Positions 36,996 to 45,547 of a stretch of 64,000 bases of DNA are shown in pieces; within the stretch, counting starts at the first letter, position 1; the number at the start of each line of letters is the position of its first letter. The notes under the pieces are model-generated. The model had not been told where the DNA came from. It was given only the letters and a program-made list of their open reading frames with translations, and made no database searches. Location: NCBI RefSeq assembly GCF_001570725.1, contig NZ_BCNV01000003.1:140143-204142 (forward strand), read 5' to 3'. Origin of the DNA: Paenibacillus amylolyticus (GTDB lineage: Bacteria > Bacillota > Bacilli > Paenibacillales > Paenibacillaceae). The position numbers were made by a program, and so were the translations under genes.

Positions 36996-37763
36996 TCAGG
37001 ACTCATTCCATTCTTTGACTCTGTACCAATAGCTATACATCTCCGAATAACCCAGCTTGGCGTAAAGCTTCAAGGCAGGTGCATTTTTCGCAACCACTTG
37101 CAGGTAACTGGAAGTAGCGCCCTGTTTTTTTGCCCAGTGCAGGAGATGAAGGATCATCTGTTCAGCAAGTCCCCGATTCCGGAAGTTAGCGTCTGTAATG
37201 ATGTCATACAACCCGATATAGCCACGCTCGATTACACCGAACCCACACGCGACGACTTGCCCGTCAATCAATAGCGATATAAAACCTACCTTTGTGCGGA
37301 TGTTATGTAACATTAGTTCTGTCGTTTCCCGTTGCAGATCGTTCACCTGATTTAGCCTACAAAAGTGATCCAGCCACGCTGTGGTCAACTGTTCGTTAAT
37401 CTGTACAGCTTGGTGCACAGGTTCTTTGATATCATCCAGACTCCTGATCTGGATACGAGTGAGATCTACAACTGCATACCCTTTGTCTTGCAAAAGCTGA
37501 TCGAGATGATCCGGTTGAATAAACGGCGTGATCTTAAATATGGTATTTAATTGATTGGAAGCATAGATGCGCTCACATTCCTCAATCTTTTCATGCACAT
37601 CCAGAGTGGAGTAGTGGATCGGTTGAACGGAGTTGGCACGTTTGGTATATCCTTTGGCAAAACGCAGTACCCAACCGTCATACAATAAGGTGGACAAGGG
37701 TTGCCAGTGGTTAAGGGATAGTTCTTCAATGGTTTTATGTTCTGAATCTATAGTATGCGTCAT
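36996..37763 (-). CDS. GNAT-family N-acetyltransferase
   Basis: 255 residues from the ATG whose codon is 37761-37763, six bases after GGAGG (a TTG two codons earlier is less well placed). The N-terminal half (GWVLRFAKGYTKRANSVQPI) is a degenerate GNAT-like lobe as in tandem acetyltransferases, and the C-terminal half has the acetyl-CoA binding core FRNRGLAEQMILHLLHWAKKQG and the end motif NAPALKLYAKLGYSEMYSYWYR. Substrate unknown. Confidence 0.9.
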   Translation of the reverse strand: MTHTIDSEHKTIEELSLNHWQPLSTLLYDGWVLRFAKGYTKRANSVQPIHYSTLDVHEKIEECERIYASNQLNTIFKITPFIQPDHLDQLLQDKGYAVVDLTRIQIRSLDDIKEPVHQAVQINEQLTTAWLDHFCRLNQVNDLQRETTELMLHNIRTKVGFISLLIDGQVVACGFGVIERGYIGLYDIITDANFRNRGLAEQMILHLLHWAKKQGATSSYLQVVAKNAPALKLYAKLGYSEMYSYWYRVKEWNES

Positions 37764-37915
37764 AACCAACCTCCGATTTCATAATTAAATAATAATACAT
37801 AATAATGTATAAAAATACAACGAGAATATATATTTCGCGAACAGTATGCATTATAGCCGGAGATGGTATACAATTTGATTTGGTTAAAAGAATAACTTCA
37901 GAAGCGGAGCGCGTT

Positions 37916-38578
37916 ATGTTAACTATAGAATTAAATAATCACAGTATTAACTGTCATATTGAATACGGCAAACGCAAAAAAGTGTCCATCACGATGGACT
38001 TGCCTTATATGGTAACGATCAAAGCACCCAATGGTACCAGTGAAGACATGATCCGGCAACTTGTGGAGCAGTTCGGGGATGTGATTTTGAAGAAATCTGC
38101 TCTGATGCAGCAAGCGCTCGACGGTCCTCAAGCCAAGGAATACGAAGATGAAGGCAAAGGGAAGTTTTTGCTTTTTGGCAAGGAGCATGCACTGCATGAA
38201 TTAATCCCTGTAGAGGGGTTTACAGAAGAGGAGCTGCGAGCGAATCTGAAGAAGTTTTATTTTGCCGAGTGTAAACGCATGATTGGGGAGCGCATCGGAC
38301 GTTATCAGCAGGAGTTGAAGGTGAAGCCGAAGTCAGTGGAGATCGTAGATTCTCCCACCAAGTGGGGCAGTTGTAGCTGGGACAAAAAGCTGACGTTCAA
38401 TTATCGTCTGGCGATGGCGCCACTGGAAGTGATCGATTATGTCATCATTCATGAACTTTGCCATATTCACCACATGAATCATGATCGCTCCTTCTGGCGG
38501 CGTATTGGAAGTATCATGCCGGATTACAAAGCCAAAGAAGATTATCTGATGCGCAATGGTCGAGCCATGACACTATAA
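37916..38578 (+). CDS. YgjP-type (M48-like) zinc metallopeptidase
   Basis: 220 residues from ATG 37916, after CGGAG; the longer frame to 37805 has no ribosome binding site. The family is recognised by SPTKWGSCSWDKKLTFNYRL and the zinc motif HELCHIHHMNHDRSFW, with His179, Glu180, His183 and a third His at 189. This is the YgjP/DUF45 metallopeptidase family, often linked to restriction or genome-maintenance genes elsewhere, but none is near here. Cytosolic, monocistronic. Confidence 0.9.
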   Translation: MLTIELNNHSINCHIEYGKRKKVSITMDLPYMVTIKAPNGTSEDMIRQLVEQFGDVILKKSALMQQALDGPQAKEYEDEGKGKFLLFGKEHALHELIPVEGFTEEELRANLKKFYFAECKRMIGERIGRYQQELKVKPKSVEIVDSPTKWGSCSWDKKLTFNYRLAMAPLEVIDYVIIHELCHIHHMNHDRSFWRRIGSIMPDYKAKEDYLMRNGRAMTL

Positions 38579-38630
38579 ATCCAAGCTTAGGCCTTCACTT
38601 GGATACGCCATATCCCTCCAATATCATTCG

Positions 38631-38682
38631 TAAAATCCGCGAAGGTCCCACTGTTGCAGTGAGCGGCTTCGCGGATTTTTGT
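38631..38682. terminator. Bidirectional terminator after YgjP gene
   Basis: AAAATCCGCGAAG pairs exactly with CTTCGCGGATTTT and is followed by T5. Confidence 0.9.
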
Positions 38683-38694
38683 TGTGTCTGGATA

Positions 38695-39777
38695 TTAGGA
38701 GTAAGATAATTGAACGCCGTATTGTTTGAAAAAATGAGTAACCGCATCCATGTCCATTCGATCATCGAACAGATGCTCAGGATAATAGACGCCTGGAGCC
38801 ATAGGCTCATCCGCAGGCATCAGCAGTATCTTCTCGGCTTGCACCGCAGCACCGAGTGCAGTCATGTGGGTCTGACCAAGTGGGTCAGAGACCGTCATCG
38901 TTCGTTCAACCTGCTTCCCTTTCGCATCCAGTCCTTTCAGTTGAATGACGAGATGATGTGCACTCCCGGTTCCGGGATTATAGAGCAATTTCCGCCGGAA
39001 TGGCTGGAATCGTTCACCGCTGATCATCTTCCATACACCCGTTTTGACCAATCCGGCAAGTGCATAGGTAGATACTTTGCTATCAAATGAAATGCGGAAA
39101 CTGGCGGAATCAATATGACTTGTATGAGGCAAAGTGACGTGATCGGGTGTATCCAACCTGTAACATGGGGTCGTGTACCCGTTAGGGAAATGTACTTTAA
39201 CCGGATCTGTCATGGGATAGACGAGCCGGTTCGTGTTGGATTCAGTTACCTGAAAAGGAATACTCATCCGATCCATAAAGGCTGCTGAGTCAGGCCCGGC
39301 TTTATCTCGCAGCGACCATAGGGCATGAATGTTTACTTCGACATGTTGCAGAGAGTTAGAAAGTATCATGGCAAAGAGTGACGCCGTTCCTGCCATCCAT
39401 CCAGAGGACAGCACTACCGGAGCATGAAGCTCTTCCTGCTCTATTGTACGGATCGCTTGATTGAACACCTCAGTCCAGCGTGTTATATCGATGAGGGGAA
39501 TTTTTCTGCGCACTGCCGATACCAATAGCCGATCATGCAGATCGTTCACTGCATTAATGATTAATGATATATTTTCTCCTGCGTGAATCAGTGGATCTTC
39601 CGCATTGGTATCAACAACAACCGTTTGGACACGATTGGATGGAAAAGGTGCTGCTTTACCCGCAGAACGACCTCCCAGTACCAATTCCAGATCAGGATGC
39701 CTGTCATGCAAAATGCGGGCAAGCTGTTCACCTACAGCACCATAGCCTCCAGCGATAAGAACTTTTTTTCTAATCAT
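38695..39777 (-). CDS. Saccharopine-dehydrogenase-like NAD(P)-binding protein
   Basis: 360 residues. MIRKKVLIAGGYGAVGEQLARIL is the dinucleotide-binding loop, followed by a Rossmann domain to ~130 (INAVNDLHDRLLVSAVRRKIPLIDIT) and a C-terminal substrate domain as in saccharopine-dehydrogenase-like proteins. The true substrate is unknown; lysine metabolism cannot be assumed. The gene follows an ArsR-family gene by about 100 bp, and both have the same ATGTTTAA-N4-TTAAACRT dyad upstream, so it is probably the regulated target. Confidence 0.82.
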   Translation of the reverse strand: MIRKKVLIAGGYGAVGEQLARILHDRHPDLELVLGGRSAGKAAPFPSNRVQTVVVDTNAEDPLIHAGENISLIINAVNDLHDRLLVSAVRRKIPLIDITRWTEVFNQAIRTIEQEELHAPVVLSSGWMAGTASLFAMILSNSLQHVEVNIHALWSLRDKAGPDSAAFMDRMSIPFQVTESNTNRLVYPMTDPVKVHFPNGYTTPCYRLDTPDHVTLPHTSHIDSASFRISFDSKVSTYALAGLVKTGVWKMISGERFQPFRRKLLYNPGTGSAHHLVIQLKGLDAKGKQVERTMTVSDPLGQTHMTALGAAVQAEKILLMPADEPMAPGVYYPEHLFDDRMDMDAVTHFFKQYGVQLSYS

Positions 39778-39812
39778 TCGATAAACCTCCGTTGATATGT
39801 TTATGTACTTAT

Positions 39813-39832
39813 ATGTTTAAACTTTTAAACAT
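39813..39832. promoter_or_regulatory. ArsR-type operator before the dehydrogenase-like gene
   Basis: Arms ATGTTTAA and TTAAACAT are perfect with a 4-bp spacer ACTT; they lie 36 bp upstream of the minus-strand start. Confidence 0.65.
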
Positions 39833-39876
39833 AATAGGGTGAAGAAAAGGAATGCAGTTCACCAGCGCGGTATGCG

Positions 39877-40197
39877 CTAGCTCTGACATTCCACTTCTAC
39901 GAGATGAACGAGCTGTTTGAGCAATTCGATCGCATCGTTGAACTCCAGCTTGTAATACATCTCCGTACCTTTTTTCTGAACCGATAGCAGCCCGGATTGA
40001 CGCAATATTTTCAAGTGATGAGAGACTGTAGGGCGTGACATGGGTACATGCTCTGCAATCTGGGATACGTTCATGCTCTCTTGATCAATGAGCAGTGATA
40101 TAATCCGCTGGCGAACGGGATCTCCCAAACCTTGAAGATAAGGGCTTAAATTCTCGAAAATATCAATAACTTTTTGGTTACCCATCGACTCGTTCAT
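39877..40197 (-). CDS. ArsR-family regulator of the dehydrogenase-like gene
   Basis: 106 residues. GLGDPVRQRIISLLIDQ, SQIAEHVPMSRPTVSHHLKILRQSGLL and the wing KKGTEMYYKL define the winged helix. One Cys near the C-terminus (VECQS) and no metal-binding box are seen. It lies upstream of the saccharopine-dehydrogenase-like gene on the same strand, with the same dyad ahead of both, so it probably represses both. The signal it senses is unknown. Confidence 0.92.
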   Translation of the reverse strand: MNESMGNQKVIDIFENLSPYLQGLGDPVRQRIISLLIDQESMNVSQIAEHVPMSRPTVSHHLKILRQSGLLSVQKKGTEMYYKLEFNDAIELLKQLVHLVEVECQS

Positions 40198-40212
40198 GGC
40201 TCACTCCGTTAT

Positions 40213-40233
40213 AATGTTTAATTGTTTAAACGT
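40213..40233. promoter_or_regulatory. ArsR-type operator before its own gene
   Basis: ATGTTTAA and TTAAACGT with a TTGT spacer match the dyad at 39813-39832 except one base. Confidence 0.6.
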
Positions 40234-40382
40234 ATTATAAGGCTTAGTTCACTTGAAAATCAAATTTTACATTGCAAGTTGCAGGAAAATAGCTGTTCCG
40301 CTTGTCCATTTGAAGTACAATATAAGCAAATATGCCCGTACCACGAATCCATTGATAGTATCCGTGGTGGAAGGAGTCCAAG

Positions 40383-40769
40383 ATGGCTGAGAGTAACCAT
40401 TATTCTGTGCTGGTAGATGAATATATCTCGGAGTTTGCACCTGATGTACAGGTGAGATTACAGGCATTAAGACAGATTATTCGTGAAGCGGCTCCGAACG
40501 CCGAAGAGAAGATCAGTTATAAGATGCCCACGTATGCACAGCATGGGAATCTGGTTCATTTTGCTGCATACCAGCATCATATTGGGTTTTACCCTGCTCC
40601 CAGAGGAATTCAAGCTTTCCAGGAGGAACTCTCCGCGTATAAAGGGGGAAAGGGATCTGTCCAGTTTCCACTGGATCAGCCATTGCCCGAGGATCTCATC
40701 CGCCGGATCGTGGAGTATCGGGTGAAAGAAAATGTGGAGATCGCGTTGGAAAAGAAACGCAAAAACTGA
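40383..40769 (+). CDS. DUF1801-family protein (YdhG-like)
   Basis: 128 residues after AAGGAG. The core IREAAPNAEEKISYKMPTYAQHGNLVHFAAYQHHIGFYP and PLDQPLPEDLIRRIVEYRV are typical of the small DUF1801/YdhG proteins, whose members have been called iron chaperones without firm proof. Cytosolic. The isochorismatase-like gene begins 42 bp after its stop, so they may form an operon. Confidence 0.82.
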   Translation: MAESNHYSVLVDEYISEFAPDVQVRLQALRQIIREAAPNAEEKISYKMPTYAQHGNLVHFAAYQHHIGFYPAPRGIQAFQEELSAYKGGKGSVQFPLDQPLPEDLIRRIVEYRVKENVEIALEKKRKN

Positions 40770-40811
40770 GTGTTGGCGGCAGACAGGCCTATCTATGGAA
40801 GGAGATACCGG

Positions 40812-41342
40812 GTGAATAAAGGGTTAATTGTACTTGATGTGCAGCATGGGCTTACAAGTCAGAGGGATGTATCTGCTCCAATTGCAAAGATTCAGTCTGT
40901 CATTGCTATTTTTGAAAAGATGAACTGGCCTATTGTGTTTACCAAACATCTGGACCAGGACAATGAGGATTCCTCTCTCTATTATGCGAAAAGTGCCAAT
41001 TTGGAGATTGTTGTCGATACTGGGGAACATCCTATTCTGGAGAAAAGTAAACCGAGTGCGTTCAGTAATACGGAGCTGAAAAAGTTGCTGCTGGATCATC
41101 AGATTGAACATGTATTCATTGTTGGATTTAACATGGAGTATTGTTGTCTGTTTACAGCGATTAATGCTGAACATGAGGGGTTTAAAGTAACCCTGATTGA
41201 AGATGCGGCGGGTACAGTAAATACAGCAGAAACGTATGAAATGAAGGGACTAGACATACAGGATTTTATCGGTTCGATTCTGAATTGGTCAGGTTGTATT
41301 GATGTTCTATACATGAATGAATTCAAGGAGCAGTATACTTAG
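40812..41342 (+). CDS. Isochorismatase-like cysteine hydrolase
   Basis: 176 residues from GTG 40812, which lies 7 nt after AAGGAG; earlier codons in frame lack a site. The catalytic triad is visible: Asp9 in LIVLDVQHG, Lys in EKSKPSAF, and Cys111 in EYCCLFTA. The family includes nicotinamidases, isochorismatases and other amidases; the residues around the triad are not diagnostic. It follows the DUF1801 gene and ends 34 bp before copy B of the palindromic repeat. Confidence 0.87.
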   Translation: MNKGLIVLDVQHGLTSQRDVSAPIAKIQSVIAIFEKMNWPIVFTKHLDQDNEDSSLYYAKSANLEIVVDTGEHPILEKSKPSAFSNTELKKLLLDHQIEHVFIVGFNMEYCCLFTAINAEHEGFKVTLIEDAAGTVNTAETYEMKGLDIQDFIGSILNWSGCIDVLYMNEFKEQYT

Positions 41343-41376
41343 ATATTTTGAATTTAATCTGCACTACAGCATATAA

Positions 41377-41555
41377 ATTGAACTAAACGTTTACACGTGA
41401 ACGTAGGGGACAGAAAGAACCTGAAGAAGCGGAGCGTGCGCCTTTATCCCCAGAATTTTACCTTTGTAAAATTGAATCAAAAAATCTGGGGATAACAGCG
41501 ATCAGAAGGTTGTTCTGTCATCGAAGTGGCAAGTGTAAATATTCTTTAGTTCAAT
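41377..41555. repeat. Palindromic intergenic repeat, copy B (~180 bp, inverted)
   Basis: Copy B is the reverse-complement counterpart of copy A at 27197-27376. Its ends ATTGAACTAAA and TTTAGTTCAAT are perfect 11-bp inverted repeats, continuing into TTTACAC/GTGTAAA after a small indel. The centre holds TTTATCCCCAGAA and ATCTGGGGATAA. It occupies most of the ~355-bp gap between the isochorismatase-like gene and the CAP-gene terminator. Confidence 0.8.
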
Positions 41556-41586
41556 CTATGTATTTAACCAAAGCTCATATCATACC

Positions 41587-41627
41587 AAAAAACAGTCGGA
41601 TGCTTATGCATTCCGACTGTTTTTGTT
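41587..41627. terminator. Terminator of the first CAP gene (bidirectional)
   Basis: AACAGTCGGA and TCCGACTGTT pair around ATGCTTATGCAT-like sequence; A and T runs flank both sides. Confidence 0.8.
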
Positions 41628-41698
41628 TTTAGATTCTAGATTTTACTCTGGTCGTATTTCATTTCACTTTAGTTTATTCCTATACTCTTGCTTCACTT

Positions 41699-43171
41699 CT
41701 ATTCAAAGGAATACGTAACGTTTGAATTACTTGCTGTAGGGATGAAGTACATAAAGCTTGGGTCCACTTGCAAGTAGATCGTCAGGTCGGAAACGCCCAG
41801 ATTGGGAACAGTCAGACTGAACCGACCGTTAGCGTCCAGCTTCACCGTTACAGTGCGAATATGTTTTTCGTCAGGTGAAGGACCGTGGATTTGGAATGAG
41901 AATGTTTTGCCTGCATAAGCCGTGAGTGTTCCCCGTACTTTCAGCGTACGATCTGCTGTATATTCGAATTGCATCAGATGATTATCCAGGTAATCCTCGT
42001 TCCCGGTACCCGGATCTTGTGGCTCTGTTCCAGGATCTTGTGGCTCTGTTCCAGGGTCTTGTGGTTCTGTCCCAGGATTCTGTGGATCCGTTACAGGCTC
42101 TTGTGAAGGATTGCTAACCGAGAAGAAACGTGTCTGATATGAAATTTCTGCTTTGGACCCGTCTTTCTTTTTCAAACCGGTAATGCGAACGTTGAACGTG
42201 TCGCCTGCCTTCAGGGATTTCAAGTTATCCGGGCGGAAAATGACAGCGTAGTTATATCCATAACCATCGGTATTTACATTGAAAAAGGCCTTTGCAGGAT
42301 CACTGCTTACCGGAGTTTTCGCTCCCAGTACCCAAGTTTTCTGATCCGATGAACGCACGATCTCCACCTGTACCTCCGAATTGGAGGGCTTCGCGAATAC
42401 GTCCGGATTCAGCTGTGCAGACCAAGCTTGTGACACATTGAATGCCTCAATCGGGAATGCCCCTTTGTTAGGATACAAGTTGTAATTGTAATTGAGTTTT
42501 CCTGAACGGCTCGTATCCATCACTTGCATGGTGCTGAAATGGCTTGCATAGTTTTTGTTGTCCCGGGATGCAATCCCGAAACCGACTTTCTTCAGCTGCG
42601 GACTCAAAATCCAGCGGCGATGGCCGAGTGCAGCAATGTTGCTGGCATCCGAATCATCCATATAAGCTTCAACGCTTTTGACTGCAAGGTTTCCTTGAGC
42701 ACCATAGGAAGCGTACAGGTTGGAGCTGGAAGTCGACTTGGCTCCCAGATCAAAAAAGTCTTTCGCCATATCTGCCGGACGAGCCGGGAAGTGAGTCAAT
42801 TCTCCGGTAGACACAACGACCGCTCCATGTTGGGCTTGACGATTGAGTGCAGCGTCCAGAACGAGATCTCCATCCAGACCGGAGAGATAGCGATAGAAGT
42901 TGGCTGCACCTAGAGCCTGCTCTAATGTGGAATCACTTACTACACCAGCGACGTAAGGTGCCTTGGTCGAAGGATTCTGAGTGAATGTGGCAGTTTGATC
43001 CTTGCCACTCATCCATTGCGTCCATTTCTGACTGATTTCTTGCTCACTTCGCTCAGGCAACAGACTGTCGACAGGGGCTGCAGTGATCTGCTGAGTCCCC
43101 AGCAGCACGAATAACAGGCCTGCCAGAGGAAGAGAGAGTAACGAGCGGATGTACCTTTTTTGAATAAACAT
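41699..43171 (-). CDS. Secreted CAP-domain (SCP/PR1) protein
   Basis: 490 residues. Signal peptide residues 1-31 (RSLLSLPLAGLLFVLLGTQQITAA). The CAP domain (~70-330) has GAANFYRYLSGLDGDLVLDAALNRQAQHGA, THFPARPADM and IAALGHRRWILSP, with the conserved His residues. A short EPQDPGT repeat linker (~372-400) precedes a C-terminal beta domain (QIHGPSPDEKHIRT) that also ends the larger CAP protein at 47 kb. CAP proteins are extracellular and of varied, often unknown function. It lacks SLH domains, so it may be released. Confidence 0.88.
   Translation of the reverse strand: MFIQKRYIRSLLSLPLAGLLFVLLGTQQITAAPVDSLLPERSEQEISQKWTQWMSGKDQTATFTQNPSTKAPYVAGVVSDSTLEQALGAANFYRYLSGLDGDLVLDAALNRQAQHGAVVVSTGELTHFPARPADMAKDFFDLGAKSTSSSNLYASYGAQGNLAVKSVEAYMDDSDASNIAALGHRRWILSPQLKKVGFGIASRDNKNYASHFSTMQVMDTSRSGKLNYNYNLYPNKGAFPIEAFNVSQAWSAQLNPDVFAKPSNSEVQVEIVRSSDQKTWVLGAKTPVSSDPAKAFFNVNTDGYGYNYAVIFRPDNLKSLKAGDTFNVRITGLKKKDGSKAEISYQTRFFSVSNPSQEPVTDPQNPGTEPQDPGTEPQDPGTEPQDPGTGNEDYLDNHLMQFEYTADRTLKVRGTLTAYAGKTFSFQIHGPSPDEKHIRTVTVKLDANGRFSLTVPNLGVSDLTIYLQVDPSFMYFIPTASNSNVTYSFE
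42010..42088 (-). repeat. 21-bp tandem repeat coding for EPQDPGT
   Basis: Three close copies and one diverged copy encode a Pro/Asp/Glu linker between the CAP and C-terminal domains. The copies differ by few silent changes, suggesting slippage. Confidence 0.8.
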
Positions 43172-43346
43172 GTTCTAATCTCCTTCTAGTATAAAATAAT
43201 AATATTATGTATCCGATGTATATTATCGACATTAGAGGGATAATTCGTTAGTTTTATGAATGAAATTGTTTGTTCGAATTCAGCGATTTTTCAGCCAGAG
43301 CCATTATAATACTCACGGAATCCTGTATTCGAAAAGGAGTTTTGGC

Positions 43347-44930
43347 ATGTCTAAGATGCTGCATAAGTCGTTTTATCTCATTTTGCTCGTGTTTGTTGCG
43401 GTATTCATTGCTTCGACCTTGTTGGTTCGGGCACAGTACAACTACGCCTTGTATGGGGACAATCCCATTTTGGGCATGCAGCAGTGGAGTGTTTTTCTCC
43501 CGGTCCTTCTTTTGCTTCTTGGTTCAGGTGTTGGGTTATACGCTCTGTGTCTGAAGCTGAACAAATACAGCCCGAAGGTTGTCATTCCGATGGTGCTGCT
43601 CAGTTCTCTGGCCATTCAGATCATCATCATTTTCGTATTTCCGAGAGTGCCCACCGATGATTCACAGACCGTTCTCTCACTCGCCATGGATATGCTGTAC
43701 GACCAAGACTACTCGTCGTTTGAAACGGGTGGTTATCTGCACATGTTCCCGTTTAACTACTCGATCGTGCTGTACCTGAAGACATTGCTGTACCTGTTCC
43801 CGGACAACTATCTGATCTTCAAACTATTTAATATTTTGTTTTCAACATTAACGACGTTCATGATTTATCTTATCTACAAACAAGTGAACGACAGATCCAC
43901 CGAACGTGATTACGGTGTGTTGATCTTTGCAGCGACGTACCTGCCATCTCTGTTCCTGAACAACCTGATCTATAACGATGTGATTGCTACAGCATTTCTG
44001 ACATCGTGCTTATACTTCTTCATTCGTTTTGTACGTGAAAAGTCTTGGAAAACAATCGTCATTGCCGCCGTTTTTCTCGCGATGGGCAACTACTTCCGAA
44101 GCATCGGCGTGATCGTGCTGATCGCTGCCATCATAACTATCCTGCTGAATATGCGGAGCATCGGAATGAAGAAAGTCATCATTTCCATCGGTGTGCTGGG
44201 TATGTTGTTTAATGTACCAACCTGGACTCAGAATACGGTTCTTCAATCCTCCGGTGCCGTGAGCGCACCTGTTGGAGAGAATGCGGCACCGGTCTATATG
44301 TGGCTGAATATGGGGATTAATCTGGAGCGCTTTGGCTTCTGGGACAATATGGAGAGCTATCAGATCTATCAGAGGCAGGCCAACTACAATAAGGTTGAAA
44401 GCGCAGATTTGTTCAAACAAGAGATTGGCAATAAACTGTCCGAAGCAAGTGCAAGTGACTTGGTGCAGATGTATTACAAAAAGATCATATGGACCTGGAC
44501 CGAAGGAACGTACCAGATGGACCGATACGGAATCGGAAATGAAAGTTCCTTGGGTGCCGGAAGAGGAAGGGGAGGCGGAATCGCAGGCTCCTACAGTTAT
44601 ACCAATGCGATAACAGAACTGTTGCAGGGGGATTCGGCTTATCGGACAGGTTTGCTCTGGATCGTATATGTGATGAATTTCTTGATGTACTGTTTTATTC
44701 TCATCCGGTTGGTCGGTGGAATTCGTCGTAAACGGTATGATGAAGTCTCATTGATCCTGGTCATTCTCGGATTCATTGGATTTTATATTCTATGGGAAAT
44801 TAAGTCCAGATACATCTACCCTGTATATCCACTGTTGGTTGTGCTGTCCTATATGGGATTCAAAGATACGTATGATCTTATATTCCATCGTAAACGTACC
44901 TTGGAGAGATATTCCCTGAGAGAAAGGTGA
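43347..44930 (+). CDS. GT-C-fold membrane glycosyltransferase (family-39-like)
   Basis: 527 residues from ATG 43347, 7 nt after AAGGAG. About 12 membrane helices are apparent. The first large extracytoplasmic loop has VPTDDSQT, matching the Asp-containing motif of GT-C enzymes that use polyprenyl-phosphate sugars; later loops contain MDRYGIGNESSLGAGRGRGGG. The acceptor could be a surface protein or polymer. The lipoprotein gene begins 4 bp after its stop, so both work at the membrane outer face. Confidence 0.82.
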   Translation: MSKMLHKSFYLILLVFVAVFIASTLLVRAQYNYALYGDNPILGMQQWSVFLPVLLLLLGSGVGLYALCLKLNKYSPKVVIPMVLLSSLAIQIIIIFVFPRVPTDDSQTVLSLAMDMLYDQDYSSFETGGYLHMFPFNYSIVLYLKTLLYLFPDNYLIFKLFNILFSTLTTFMIYLIYKQVNDRSTERDYGVLIFAATYLPSLFLNNLIYNDVIATAFLTSCLYFFIRFVREKSWKTIVIAAVFLAMGNYFRSIGVIVLIAAIITILLNMRSIGMKKVIISIGVLGMLFNVPTWTQNTVLQSSGAVSAPVGENAAPVYMWLNMGINLERFGFWDNMESYQIYQRQANYNKVESADLFKQEIGNKLSEASASDLVQMYYKKIIWTWTEGTYQMDRYGIGNESSLGAGRGRGGGIAGSYSYTNAITELLQGDSAYRTGLLWIVYVMNFLMYCFILIRLVGGIRRKRYDEVSLILVILGFIGFYILWEIKSRYIYPVYPLLVVLSYMGFKDTYDLIFHRKRTLERYSLRER

Positions 44931-44934
44931 TCAT

Positions 44935-45483
44935 ATGCGAAAAAATAAATATTTCACATCGGTTACGCTGCTCTTGCTGCTGGGATGTTCGGTTATGCTG
45001 ACGGCTTGCGATGTGATAACCGCCCAAAATATTACCAACACCGGTTCTGCACAAGGCATGAACGGTGGCGGCATGCCGAATGGCGGTGGCATGGGCATGA
45101 ACGGAGGAACACCTAGAGGTGGAAGGGGCGGCACGGGTATGAATGACCGTACAGGCAGTCCGGACATGACGCAGGGGATGATGAATGCCGACATGACAGG
45201 CAGAGTCATCTCCGTGAATGGAAACACAGTTACTCTGGCGTTACTTGAGGTGCAGGACACCTCATCTCCAAGCATGGAATGGAAGGATACTGGAATGGAA
45301 ATGAAATTGAGTATAAGTGATGATGTCACTATTACTGAAGGTATGGGCACGCCGCGTTCGGGCAATTCCAGGCCAAGTGCGAATTCGTCCATTGAAGTGT
45401 CTGATCTTCAACAAGAAAACATCGTGATGGTGTGGTATAAGGACAACACCGAGACGGTTGAACGGGTGATGGTTGTCCGGTAA
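44935..45483 (+). CDS. Gly/Met-rich lipoprotein paired with the GT-C gene
   Basis: 182 residues. Signal and lipobox LTAC (Cys25) are clear. A ~60-residue Gly/Met/Asn-rich low-complexity segment (MNGGGMPNGGGMGMNGG) follows, then a compact ~90-residue domain beginning MTGRVISVNGNTVTLALLEV, an OB-like or small beta-barrel pattern. Family not recognised. AAAGGTG overlaps the GT-C stop region, consistent with translational coupling. Confidence 0.75.
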   Translation: MRKNKYFTSVTLLLLLGCSVMLTACDVITAQNITNTGSAQGMNGGGMPNGGGMGMNGGTPRGGRGGTGMNDRTGSPDMTQGMMNADMTGRVISVNGNTVTLALLEVQDTSSPSMEWKDTGMEMKLSISDDVTITEGMGTPRSGNSRPSANSSIEVSDLQQENIVMVWYKDNTETVERVMVVR

Positions 45484-45512
45484 AAGAGGATGGAGATATT
45501 TTCATTTTGTAA

Positions 45513-45541
45513 TTGCTTACATTAGGGTTGTGGGTTATTAT
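45513..45541 (+). promoter_or_regulatory. Candidate promoter of a small RNA unit
   Basis: TTGCTT (45513-45518) and TATTAT (45536-45541) are 17 bp apart. The nearest downstream gene starts beyond a terminator, so the transcript it makes is mostly noncoding. Confidence 0.5.
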
Positions 45542-45547
45542 GGAAAC

